From JBEKHI01 sp050012355 (lineage in GTDB: Bacteria; Actinomycetota; Actinomycetes; Streptosporangiales; Streptosporangiaceae), in assembly GCA_050012355.1 (NCBI GenBank), contig JBEKHI010000227.1, forward strand, positions 1 through 13,288: a stretch of DNA of 13,288 bases, in the 5' to 3' direction. The notes under the pieces were generated by a model. The model ran no database searches. It had not been told where the DNA came from and saw only the letters and a list, made by a program, of their open reading frames with translations. Positions within the stretch are counted from its first letter, which is position 1. Each line of letters opens with the position of its first letter. Both the position numbers and the translations under genes were made by a program. Shown piece after piece: positions 1 to 7,106 of the stretch.

Positions 1-1568
1 AGACCGGAGCGGGCGGTCGGCGCGGGAAGCGCGACTTGGGCTGACTTGCTCTTGCCGCCGCCGCCGCGCTTCTTCGGATCGGTGCCCAGCCGCAGTGCTA
101 GCGCCGGACACATGTCGACCGCCTGGGCCGCGTCGCGCTCTAGCCATGGCGGAACGGGGATCGACATGAGCACCGGGAACCCCTGCCGGTCCAGGTGGAT
201 CAGTTCCGGCACCAGGTGCGCGCAGAGCCCGTGGCCCTCGCACCGTGACCAGTCGACCATCAGCGTCTTCTCGTATTCGACCTGCGGCCCCGCGGGCAGC
301 GGCAGTATGCCACGCACGGGCCGACCGCAGGTGGTGTGGAAGACATGCGCGGCCAGGTCTTCGGTGAACACCTCGAGCGCCGAGAGTACGAAACGCACCG
401 TCCCATCCGGATGGGCACACGCACCTCGGCGGTTGGCGGTGGCGGCCGCCCGTCGCGCGACCTCCAGCGCCTCGGCGCCACCAGAACCGTCAACGAGTTG
501 CGCGAGCGCCCGCGCCACCGTCGGCAGGCCCAGCTTGCACGGACCGCATTGTCCCGCGGACTCGCCGGCCAGGTAACTGGCGATCCGCGATACCTCGCCG
601 AGCGGGCAAGTACCCTCGCCCAGTGGCAGCACGATGCCGGAGCCGAGCGTGCCGTTCAGCGACTCCAGCCCCTCGCGTGACACCGGCGCGTTGTACGCGG
701 TCTCGGCGTCAAGCCACTTGCCGTGATACCCGCCCACGAGGACGCCGTCGCCCGCGGGTGCTTCGCAGATATCGAGCACCGCGCCGAGCGGCACGCCGGT
801 CGGCACCTCGACAACCGCCGCCCGCTTGGCCGAGCCACTCACCGACAGCAGAACCGTTCCCGGCTCCTCCGGCGTACCCACCGCGGCGTACCGCTCGGGC
901 CCCAGCAGAGCCAGCACCGAGACCTGCGCGAACGTCGAGCAGTTGGACAGCAGCGTCGGGAGATCATCCACTCCCTTTTCCGCTGCCAGTGTCTTACGTC
1001 CGGGCGGGATGGGTCGCTTGCCGTTGATGCCGCGGATCAGCGAGCCGGACTCCCCGGAGATGAACCGCTCCGGCTGCTCGAAGATCCGGCAGATCTTCCG
1101 CAGCCCCGGCTCGGCGGAGATCGCCGCCTCCATCGAGCGGTTGGCCATCTCGTTGTTGGTAACGCCGACGATGATCTCCTCCGCGCCGATCGCCTCGGCG
1201 ACCAGCGCGGCACCGCTCAGGATCAGGTACGGCGACCTGATCATGAGCATCTTGTCCTTGAAGGAACCCGGCTCGCCCTCCGTACAGTTAATAACGATGA
1301 TCGGCGGCTCGTCCTTGCGGTCACAGTTGTCGATCACCGCCTGAAGCTTGCGAGCGAAAGGAAAAGCCGCGCCGCCCTGCCCGCGCAGATCGATCTGCTT
1401 GCACGCCGCGATCAACTCGTCGGCCGACATTCTCGGCAGCGCGCCGAAGATGTCGCGGTGCGCGTCCAGATCGATCCGCGCCATGCGGTCAAGGCCGGCG
1501 GTCAGCCGGGCGGCCCCGATCCGCATGATCGTGGGCACATCTAGCTCGTCCGGGTTGGTCGGGTTCAT
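1..1568 (-). CDS. NuoF-like flavo-iron-sulfur protein fused to a ferredoxin domain (3' end beyond window)
   Basis: The frame is open from an ATG at 1568 to the left window edge, giving at least 522 residues. It resembles subunit F (NADH/FMN/4Fe-4S subunit) of complex I: Gly-rich segment LRGQGGAAFP (61-70), NCTEGEPGSFKDK (94-106), FISGESGSL (169-177), and the iron-sulfur segment ESAGQCGPC (336-344) with a later Cys at 384. A ferredoxin-like domain follows (CEGHGLC, 443-449, then CP at 487), suggesting a 3Fe-4S or 4Fe-4S centre. The C-terminus becomes Gly/Lys-rich. Two oddities: the first Cys of the usual CxxCxxC motif is Ala338, and the ferredoxin fusion is absent from standard NuoF. The start overlaps the upstream stop as ATGA, with a GGGGAGG ribosome site just before it. 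No other complex I subunits are nearby, so it probably passes electrons to or from the neighbouring membrane cytochrome. The family call is firm; substrate and direction are inference. Confidence 0.88.
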   Translation of the reverse strand, partial: MNPTNPDELDVPTIMRIGAARLTAGLDRMARIDLDAHRDIFGALPRMSADELIAACKQIDLRGQGGAAFPFARKLQAVIDNCDRKDEPPIIVINCTEGEPGSFKDKMLMIRSPYLILSGAALVAEAIGAEEIIVGVTNNEMANRSMEAAISAEPGLRKICRIFEQPERFISGESGSLIRGINGKRPIPPGRKTLAAEKGVDDLPTLLSNCSTFAQVSVLALLGPERYAAVGTPEEPGTVLLSVSGSAKRAAVVEVPTGVPLGAVLDICEAPAGDGVLVGGYHGKWLDAETAYNAPVSREGLESLNGTLGSGIVLPLGEGTCPLGEVSRIASYLAGESAGQCGPCKLGLPTVARALAQLVDGSGGAEALEVARRAAATANRRGACAHPDGTVRFVLSALEVFTEDLAAHVFHTTCGRPVRGILPLPAGPQVEYEKTLMVDWSRCEGHGLCAHLVPELIHLDRQGFPVLMSIPVPPWLERDAAQAVDMCPALALRLGTDPKKRGGGGKSKSAQVALPAPTARSG

Positions 1569-3166
1569 CGCCACCCGCCTCCCCGTCCCCCTTCACTTCC
1601 ACCGTACGAGTCGCCACCGAAACCGTCGTTCTCATCCGGCCATTGCTCGGGTGGTGGAGCGTTTCGCGGAGCCCGGCCACGCTGAGGGGCGCCGTTACCC
1701 CGACGTTCGCCACCGTTTGACCGCGGCATCGGACCCGTGGCTGGACGCGGCGCCGGACCACCCGCACGAGGCATCGGACCCGTCGCCGGACGCGGCATCG
1801 GACCAGTCCCGGCCCGCGGCATCGGACCCGTCGCCGGACGCGGCGCCGCACCACCCGCACGAGGCATCGGACCGGTCGCGGGACGGGGTATCGGACCGGT
1901 CGCCGGACGGGGCATCGGACCGGTTCCCGGACGGGGCATCGGACCGGTTCCCGGACGGGGCACGGGGCGTTGCATCGGACCGGAGTTGGACACCCGCGGC
2001 ATCGGACCCGTCGCCGGACCACCCGCACGAGGCATCGGACCGGTCGCGGCGCGAGGCATCGGACCCGTCGCGGGACGTGGCATCGGACCGGTTCCCGGAC
2101 GGGGCACGGGGCGTTGCATCGGACCGGAGTCCGACACCCGCGGCATCGGACCGGTGCCGACCCGCGGCATCGGACCGGAGTCCGCCGCGCGAGGCGCCCC
2201 GACGAACCGCGGCGGTCCTTCGTAACCCTGCTCGTAGAACGGCTGCCTGTCTTCTTCCACCATCCCGCCGGCCGGCAGTGCGGCCAGCGCGGGCATCGGA
2301 CCGGACGCAGGCCCGCTGGATAGAGCCGTCGCGGTCATCGTCGCGGGCGCCTGCCGACCACGTCCGAGCGCCTGGAACCTGCCGCCGACCTGTGCGGCCA
2401 TGCCCAGCGACGCGGCCCGCAGCGGAGCGGACGACGTGCTGCGCTCATCGACCGCGGGCGAGCTCAGGTTCTCCTTCGGCCGCAGCGAATTGGACAGCAC
2501 CCGTACGCCGACGCCGAGCACGGTAAGCGCGATGATGACGCCGTAGGTCCAGTCGTAGTACGGCTTGGCGGGGCGGCCTGCGAGCAGGCCGTGCCAGATA
2601 CCTAGCAGGAACGACGCGTAGGCCGAGTAGTGGATCGCGCGCCACCGCCAGGCTTTTCCGTTTGTAGTGAACCGACTACGAAAGATGCTCGTTATCACCA
2701 GCAGGATGATGAGGTCGCCCGCGATCACGCCGATACCGATGTAGAACGTCTTGAACGGCTCGATGAACGGGATGAAGGAGGGCAGCAGGGTGATCCGCTG
2801 GGCGAGGATCTCCGTCGTGATGTGGATGATCAGGAAGGCGACCGCGCCGAAGGACGCCGCCCGGTGCGCCGACTGGAAGAAGACCCGGTGTCCTGGGTTG
2901 AGGACCATCCGGTCGGTCGCCACTAGGCCTAGGGCCACCGAGGTACACAACGCCATGAGCGTGAGAACACCCGCATAGAAGAGCATGAAGTGCTGCGTGG
3001 CCAAGGCGATGGTGTGCCCGATGCTCGTGAGCGTCACGAGCGCGACGGCGACGACGATCCCGGCAATGGCGACCGCGTAGATCTTAGGCATGTGTTCGGC
3101 GATCGGCCCGTGGGACGACGGGCGAGCGGTCTCACGGCCTATGGATCGGCTGCGAGTCGTTGCCAC
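1565..3166 (-). CDS. Ferric-reductase-like transmembrane cytochrome with Pro-rich repeat tail
   Basis: A 533-residue protein starting at GTG 3166, with AGGAGG five bases upstream fixing the start. The N-terminus is Arg-rich, followed by about six membrane helices (roughly 28-48, 61-83, 100-120, 141-162, 178-198, 204-225). Two helices carry paired histidines at heme-ligand spacing, H101/H115 and H179/H192, as in the ferric reductase/NADPH-oxidase transmembrane family. Unlike full-length members there is no FAD/NAD(P)H domain. From about residue 250 the protein is low complexity; residues 330-482 hold 16 copies of a GPMPR-type pentapeptide (three variants read GPMQR or GPIPR), then a Gly/Asp/Arg-rich end. 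With six helices and a basic N-terminus the tail should be cytoplasmic. It overlaps the NuoF-like gene by four bases, suggesting the two products form one membrane electron-transfer unit. The transmembrane family call is fairly sure; the role is inference. Confidence 0.85.
   Translation of the reverse strand: MATTRSRSIGRETARPSSHGPIAEHMPKIYAVAIAGIVVAVALVTLTSIGHTIALATQHFMLFYAGVLTLMALCTSVALGLVATDRMVLNPGHRVFFQSAHRAASFGAVAFLIIHITTEILAQRITLLPSFIPFIEPFKTFYIGIGVIAGDLIILLVITSIFRSRFTTNGKAWRWRAIHYSAYASFLLGIWHGLLAGRPAKPYYDWTYGVIIALTVLGVGVRVLSNSLRPKENLSSPAVDERSTSSAPLRAASLGMAAQVGGRFQALGRGRQAPATMTATALSSGPASGPMPALAALPAGGMVEEDRQPFYEQGYEGPPRFVGAPRAADSGPMPRVGTGPMPRVSDSGPMQRPVPRPGTGPMPRPATGPMPRAATGPMPRAGGPATGPMPRVSNSGPMQRPVPRPGTGPMPRPGTGPMPRPATGPIPRPATGPMPRAGGAAPRPATGPMPRAGTGPMPRPATGPMPRAGGPAPRPATGPMPRSNGGERRGNGAPQRGRAPRNAPPPEQWPDENDGFGGDSYGGSEGGRGGGWR
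1721..2176 (-). repeat. In-frame tandem repeats encoding GPMPR-type units
   Basis: About 456 bp of degenerate 24-nt repeats inside the cytochrome gene. On the plus strand the decamer GCATCGGACC recurs throughout. Larger blocks are also duplicated: residues 344-365 and 392-413 are nearly identical (one Asp/Asn change), and a block with APRPATGPMPR occurs twice (around 441-451 and 472-482). The pattern indicates growth by slippage or unequal recombination while keeping the frame. Other frames stay open here because of the repeat, creating spurious Asp/Ser/Pro- or Arg-rich reading frames. Confidence 0.93.
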
Positions 3167-3270
3167 CTATACCTCCTCGGAGTCGCGGAATGCGAACTTT
3201 GCGTCGTTGTCGACGCGCGCCCCGCGAGCGCGTCGGTGGTGCATGATGCGGTGGTTAACTGGGTGTCTGA

Positions 3271-3335
3271 CTCTAGCAGGCGAGATAACCTTTAGGGCAC
3301 GAAACGATATATAAACAGCATGTAAACCGGGACAT
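3271..3335 (-). promoter_or_regulatory. Possible promoter region of the cytochrome/NuoF-like operon
   Basis: Reading the minus strand, a TTTACA-like element (3326-3321) sits in an AT-rich stretch, followed by candidate -10 hexamers TTATCT (3288-3283) and TAGAGT (3276-3271). None has a well-spaced consensus -35, so the exact promoter is uncertain. The location, about 100 bases ahead of the GTG start, and the base composition are what support it. Confidence 0.35.
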
Positions 3336-3556
3336 ATGAGCCCTCTGCTGCCGCGCCGTGCCGCACTGCAGCGATGCATCGACGATCTGACACAACCCCT
3401 CCTTGCGCCAACCGCTCATCGACCTTTATACAGCGAGCACAGGGGCGAGATACGCCAAATGGACAATCACCCAGCTAGCAGGGCATCCCCGCCGCTAGCA
3501 CGGTCTGGCCAACCCGACCTAATCCGACAAATCGGACACATGGCTGAAAGCCACAG

Positions 3557-3584
3557 ATGGCCGGGGGTATTTACCCCCGGCCAT
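3557..3584 (-). terminator. Terminator hairpin after asd
   Basis: A perfect 12-bp stem (ATGGCCGGGGGT paired with ACCCCCGGCCAT) around the loop ATTT, 25 bases past the asd stop. No U-tract follows on the minus strand, which is common in high-GC actinobacteria. Two smaller hairpins follow in the direction of transcription: TGGCT/AGCCA at 3541-3553 and TCCGA/TCGGA at 3523-3536. Confidence 0.75.
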
Positions 3585-3608
3585 TCTTACGGTCCTATTA
3601 CCGGCGCT

Positions 3609-4667
3609 TCAGATCTCCGAATACTCTGCCGCGACTAGTTCCGCGATCTGCGCCGTATTCAGCGCGGCGCCCTTACGCAGGTTGTCGCCGCATACGAAGA
3701 ACTCGATGACGTTCGGTTCGTCGAGGGACTGCCGCACCCGGCCCACCCACGTCGGATCGGTACCCACCACATCGGCGGGCGTCGGGAACTCGCCGCTCTC
3801 CGGGTTGTCCGACACGACGACGCCGGGCGCGGCGCGCAGCACTTCCCACGCCGCCTCCCTGGTGACCGGCTGGTCAAACTCGGCGTGCACCGCGACCGAA
3901 TGCGTGGTGATCACCGGCACCCGCACGCAGGTGGCCGACACCTTGAGGTCGGGAAGCCCGAGGATCTTCCGCGACTCGTTGCGGATCTTGAGCTCCTCCG
4001 AGGACCAGCCCTCGCCCTTCAGCGACCCGGCCCACGGCACCACGTTCAGCGCCAGCGGGGCTGGGAACGGCCCGAGGTCTCCGACCGCCGGCCGCAGGTC
4101 ACCGGCCCGCTGACCTAGCGTCCGCGTGCCGGCCAGCTTGTCCAGCTGACCGTAGAGGGTGTCAATCCCGGACTGGCCAGCCCCGGACGCCGCTTGATAC
4201 GACGCCACCACCATTGACTTTAGCCAAAACGACGCATGCAGAGCCCCCGCGGCCACGATCAGCGACAGCGTGGTGCAGTTCGGGTTGGCGATGATGCCCT
4301 TGGGCCGGTTCCGCGCGTCCTGAGCGTTTACCTCCGGAACGACCAGCGGGACCTGCGGGTCCATCCGGAACGCACCCGAGTTGTCGACCACGACCGCGCC
4401 GTGCGACACCGCGACCGGTGCCCATCGGGCGGACACCTCGTCCGGCACGTCGAACATGGCAACGTCGACCCCATCGAAGACCTCGGGCGCTAGGGCCTGG
4501 ACCTTGATACCGGTGCCGCGCACGGACAGGGTGCGTCCGGCGGACCTTGGCGAGGCAATGAGCCGGATCTCGCCCCAGACGTCTTTCCTGGTGGTCAGCA
4601 GGTCGAGCATCACGGAGCCGACCGCGCCGGTGGCACCGACAACGGCCAGGGTGGGCTTGCTGGTCAT
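3609..4667 (-). CDS. asd: Aspartate-semialdehyde dehydrogenase
   Basis: A 352-residue cytosolic enzyme that reduces aspartyl-4-phosphate with NADPH to aspartate-4-semialdehyde, the branch-point for lysine/diaminopimelate, threonine and methionine. Visible features: N-terminal nucleotide-binding GATGAVG (11-17), active-site Cys131 in NPNCTT, the SYQAASGAG segment with Gln158, and the RVPV...H segment with Arg249 and His256 for substrate binding and acid-base catalysis. Length is normal for the family. The ATG at 4667 overlaps the lysC stop as ATGA, with GGAGG nine bases upstream, so the two pathway enzymes are translationally coupled in the order of their reactions. The hairpin at 3557-3584 closes the transcript. 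No anomaly seen. Confidence 0.97.
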   Translation of the reverse strand: MTSKPTLAVVGATGAVGSVMLDLLTTRKDVWGEIRLIASPRSAGRTLSVRGTGIKVQALAPEVFDGVDVAMFDVPDEVSARWAPVAVSHGAVVVDNSGAFRMDPQVPLVVPEVNAQDARNRPKGIIANPNCTTLSLIVAAGALHASFWLKSMVVASYQAASGAGQSGIDTLYGQLDKLAGTRTLGQRAGDLRPAVGDLGPFPAPLALNVVPWAGSLKGEGWSSEELKIRNESRKILGLPDLKVSATCVRVPVITTHSVAVHAEFDQPVTREAAWEVLRAAPGVVVSDNPESGEFPTPADVVGTDPTWVGRVRQSLDEPNVIEFFVCGDNLRKGAALNTAQIAELVAAEYSEI

Positions 4668-5944
4668 CGGCCGGTACCTCCGTAGACGACTGCCTCCACC
4701 TCGTCGGCCTCCAGGTCGAAGGCCCGGTGCGTGGAGTTCACGGCGTTGGCGACGTCGTCGGAATTCACCACGACAGAGATCCTGATCTCTGAGGTGGAGA
4801 TCATCTCGATGTTCACTCCCGCGTCGGCCAGCGCGCCGAAGAACTTGGCGGTGACCCCCGGGTGCGACCGCATGCCCGCACCAATCAGCGACACCTTGCC
4901 GATGGCGTCGTCGTAAAGCAGCGACTCGAAGCCAACCTCTTCCTGGACACGGCGCAGCGAGTCCAGCGCCCGCTCGCTGTCAGTGGCGGGCAGCGTGAAG
5001 GAGATGTCGGTGCGCCCGGTGGCCGTGGCGGAGACGTTCTGCACGATCATGTCGATGTTGATCCCGACCTCGGCCACCGTGCCGAAGATCCGCGCGGCCT
5101 CGCCTACCCGGTCAGGCACCCCGACGACGGTGATTTTCGCCTCGCTGACGTCGTGTGCCACGCCAGAGATGATCGCCTGCTCCATCCCGTCCCCTTCCGC
5201 CTGCGGGTTGACGTTACCGGACACCCAGGTGCCCGTCTTCTCGCTAAACGATGACCGCACGTGAATCGCCACCCCGTACCGCCGCGCGTACTCGACGCAG
5301 CGCAGCATGAGGATTTTGGACCCGCTGGCGGCCAGTTCGAGCATCTCCTCGTAACTGATCGAGTCAATGCGCCGCGCCAACGGCACGATCCGCGGGTCGG
5401 CGGTGAACACGCCGTCCACGTCGGTGTAGATCTCGCAGACATCCGCGTCCAGGGCGGCCGCGAGCGCGACAGCGGTGGTGTCCGAGCCACCCCGGCCAAG
5501 CGTCGTTATGTCCTTAGTGGTTTGTGAAACACCCTGGAAGCCAGCCACGATCGGCACGTACCCCTTGTCGAGCGCGCTGGAGATACGGCCGGGGGTGACA
5601 TCGATGATCCGCGCCCGGCCGTGCACCGCGTCGGTGATCACGCCCGCCTGAGAGCCGGTGAACGACCGGGCTTCCATCCCGAGGTCGGCGATCGCCATCG
5701 CGAGGACCGCCATCGAGATCCGCTCTCCGGCGGTCAGCAGCATGTCCAGCTCGCGCGCGGGAGGCTGTGGGCTGATCTGGCCGGCTAGGTCGATGAGCTC
5801 GTCGGTGGTGTCGCCCATCGCGGACACCACTACGGCTACCTGGTTCCCGGCTTTGGCTGTGGCGACGATCCGCTTAGCTACGCGCTTGATCCCGTCCGCG
5901 TCGGCGACCGATGATCCACCGTATTTCTGCACGATAAGGGCCAC
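4664..5944 (-). CDS. lysC: Aspartate kinase, class with two ACT domains
   Basis: A 426-residue aspartokinase phosphorylating aspartate to aspartyl-4-phosphate, the committed step of the aspartate pathway. Kinase domain: KYGGSSV (7-13), FTGSQAG (95-101), TTLGRGGSDTTAVAL (147-161) and the YTDVDGVFTADPR segment (173-185). Two ACT domains span roughly 265-340 and 347-420. Ser305 (QNVSA) and Thr312 (RTDISF) match positions known from Corynebacterium LysC to affect lysine/threonine feedback inhibition, so concerted feedback is likely. Met254 (MEQAIISGVAHD) aligns with the internal start that makes the separate beta subunit in Corynebacterium; AAGGGGA lies just upstream, so alpha and beta products are probable. 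The GTG start has no ribosome site but has a TAGACT hexamer eight bases upstream, suggesting leaderless transcription. asd overlaps its end by four bases. Confidence 0.97.
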   Translation of the reverse strand: MALIVQKYGGSSVADADGIKRVAKRIVATAKAGNQVAVVVSAMGDTTDELIDLAGQISPQPPARELDMLLTAGERISMAVLAMAIADLGMEARSFTGSQAGVITDAVHGRARIIDVTPGRISSALDKGYVPIVAGFQGVSQTTKDITTLGRGGSDTTAVALAAALDADVCEIYTDVDGVFTADPRIVPLARRIDSISYEEMLELAASGSKILMLRCVEYARRYGVAIHVRSSFSEKTGTWVSGNVNPQAEGDGMEQAIISGVAHDVSEAKITVVGVPDRVGEAARIFGTVAEVGINIDMIVQNVSATATGRTDISFTLPATDSERALDSLRRVQEEVGFESLLYDDAIGKVSLIGAGMRSHPGVTAKFFGALADAGVNIEMISTSEIRISVVVNSDDVANAVNSTHRAFDLEADEVEAVVYGGTGR

Positions 5945-5952
5945 AGGCTTGG

Positions 5953-5958
5953 AGTCTA
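5953..5958 (-). promoter_or_regulatory. Candidate -10 element for leaderless lysC transcript
   Basis: TAGACT on the minus strand lies in the 21-base gap between the DUF5063 gene and lysC, ending eight bases before the lysC GTG. Transcription from it would begin at or next to the GTG. There is no Shine-Dalgarno sequence in the gap. The -35 match is poor (GAGACG at 16-base spacing). The same hexamer is used by the SRP RNA promoter candidate at 9855-9860. Confidence 0.45.
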
Positions 5959-5965
5959 TCCGAGA

Positions 5966-6514
5966 TTACGGTGGCGTCTCCCCGGCCGAAGGAGGCACAT
6001 CCTCGTCCGCCACGTCGAGGCTCGCGTGCGCCACCACGGCGTGCAGCGCCCGCAAAGCGGCACCGGCGTGCGTCCCCCAGTGATTGAAGTAGGAGTACTG
6101 CCACCACCACAGCGCCTCGAGTCCACGGCCGGCCCGGTAGTGCTTAAGGCCGTGAATCAGGTCGTCGGCCACCGCGGCGATGTCGTCGGAGAGCCGGAAC
6201 GGGATACCGGTCGCGTCCTTGTAAGGGTCGAAGAGCTCGGCATAGTCATCGATGCCAGCAAGCCTGACCGCCAGGCCGCTGCGCAGCGCGTCCAGGTCCG
6301 GGTCCGGGCTGAGCGGCGGCTCGACGTTTCCCGGCGGGACGATGTCCTGGTACGCGCCGAGCTGGGCGCCCGCCAGCAAGATCTGGGACACCTCAAGCAG
6401 CAGCAGCGGCACCGCGCCGCCGCTCCCCTCGCCCGCGGCGACGGCGGTGACGCCGTCCAGGAAGTCCCGCGTGCTCTCCGCGATCTGATCGGCTAGCGGC
6501 CGCCAGTCAGACAT
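5966..6514 (-). CDS. DUF5063 domain protein
   Basis: A 182-residue protein of unknown function. The C-terminal half carries a Trp/Tyr-rich conserved stretch (LWWWQYSYFNHWGTHA) typical, to my recollection, of DUF5063, a family usually seen beside recR and the aspartokinase gene in actinobacteria. It is predicted soluble and helical, with no signal peptide or membrane helix; the end is acidic and Pro-rich. I chose ATG 6514 because GGAG lies eight bases upstream; a GTG at 6541 would add nine residues but is less well supported. The start lies eight bases inside the end of recR, so translation is likely coupled. Conserved linkage suggests a housekeeping role, but the sequence does not say which. 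Confidence 0.8.
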   Translation of the reverse strand: MSDWRPLADQIAESTRDFLDGVTAVAAGEGSGGAVPLLLLEVSQILLAGAQLGAYQDIVPPGNVEPPLSPDPDLDALRSGLAVRLAGIDDYAELFDPYKDATGIPFRLSDDIAAVADDLIHGLKHYRAGRGLEALWWWQYSYFNHWGTHAGAALRALHAVVAHASLDVADEDVPPSAGETPP

Positions 6515-7106
6515 CAAGCTGTCTCCGTCCCTCGAACGCACGGCCCAGTGTCACCTCATCGGCGTACTCCAGGTCCCCGCCAACCGGGAGCCCGCTGGCC
6601 GGCCTGGTGACCCTGAGCTCCATCGGCTTGACCAGCCGGGCAAGATAGGTCGCGGTCGCCTCGCCCTCGAGGTTGGGGTCGGTGGCGAGGATGATCTCCG
6701 TCACAGTGCCGTCGGCCAGCCGGGTCAGCAGCTCCTTGATCCGCAGGTCGTCGGGACCTACTCCGTCAATCGGGCTGATGGCACCGCCAAGCACGTGATA
6801 CCGGCCGCGGAACTCCCTGATCTTCTCCACCGCGGCCACGTCCTTCGGTTCCTCGACCACGCAGATCACCGTCGGGTCCCGTCGGGTGTCGAGGCAGATC
6901 CGGCATTCCTCGGCCTCGGCGACGTTCCCGCAGGTCCGGCAGAACCGGACCCGCTCGGTCATCTCGTTGAGCACGCTCGCTAGCCGTTTCACGTCCTCGG
7001 CATCAGCCGCGAGGAGGTGAAACGCGATCCGCTGCGCGCCCTTCGGCCCGACGCCGGGCAGTCTGGCGAGCTCGTCGATGAGTTGCTGGACAACTCCCTC
7101 GTACAT
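6507..7106 (-). CDS. recR: Recombination protein RecR
   Basis: A 199-residue protein of the RecFOR pathway, which helps load RecA at single-strand gaps. N-terminal helix-hairpin-helix (LARLPGVGPKGAQRIAFHLL, about 13-32); zinc-binding C56, C59, C68, C71; Toprim domain about 79-172 with VVEEP (84-88) and ATDPNLEGEA (141-150); conserved RPASGLPVGGDLEYAD end. Length is standard. The ATG at 7106 gives the canonical MYEGVVQ N-terminus, so the start is secure although the upstream ribosome site is weak (GACGAG). The ybaB frame continues 118 bases into this gene in another frame, so recR may depend on ybaB translation. Its end overlaps the DUF5063 start by eight bases. Confidence 0.97.
   Translation of the reverse strand: MYEGVVQQLIDELARLPGVGPKGAQRIAFHLLAADAEDVKRLASVLNEMTERVRFCRTCGNVAEAEECRICLDTRRDPTVICVVEEPKDVAAVEKIREFRGRYHVLGGAISPIDGVGPDDLRIKELLTRLADGTVTEIILATDPNLEGEATATYLARLVKPMELRVTRPASGLPVGGDLEYADEVTLGRAFEGRRQLDV

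Larger units (their letters stand above)
3167..3608. other. Intergenic region with AT-rich island and hairpin series
   Basis: No convincing gene is seen in these 442 bases. Nearest the cytochrome gene there is ribosome-site sequence. About 3281-3335 is markedly AT-rich for this genome (3301-3320 is 30% GC) and probably holds the promoter of the cytochrome/NuoF-like pair. The part next to asd (3523-3584) holds three successive hairpins. A plus-strand frame from 3336 runs through the hairpins into asd antisense and has no family features. Confidence 0.6.

Noticed and set aside
723..1544. 273-codon plus-strand frame opposite the NuoF-like gene
   Set aside because: Antisense shadow in a GC-rich gene; Arg/Asp/His-rich composition and no domain features.
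1489..2028. Minus-strand Arg/Val-rich repeat frame
   Set aside because: It is an alternative frame of the same repeat and overlaps two well-supported genes.
1737..2190. Regularly repeated decamer as a CRISPR array or iteron cluster
   Set aside because: The repeats are in frame within a coding tail, lack unique spacers, and vary at synonymous and conservative sites, so they are coding tandem repeats.
1348..2526. Long plus-strand frame rich in Ala-Ser-Asp-Pro repeats
   Set aside because: It is the reverse reading of the GPMPR repeat tail and of the NuoF-like gene; openness comes from repeat composition. There is no ribosome site or family similarity.
3336..3638. 100-codon plus-strand frame in the asd downstream region
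   Set aside because: It crosses the asd terminator hairpins, enters asd antisense, and has no recognisable features or strong ribosome site.
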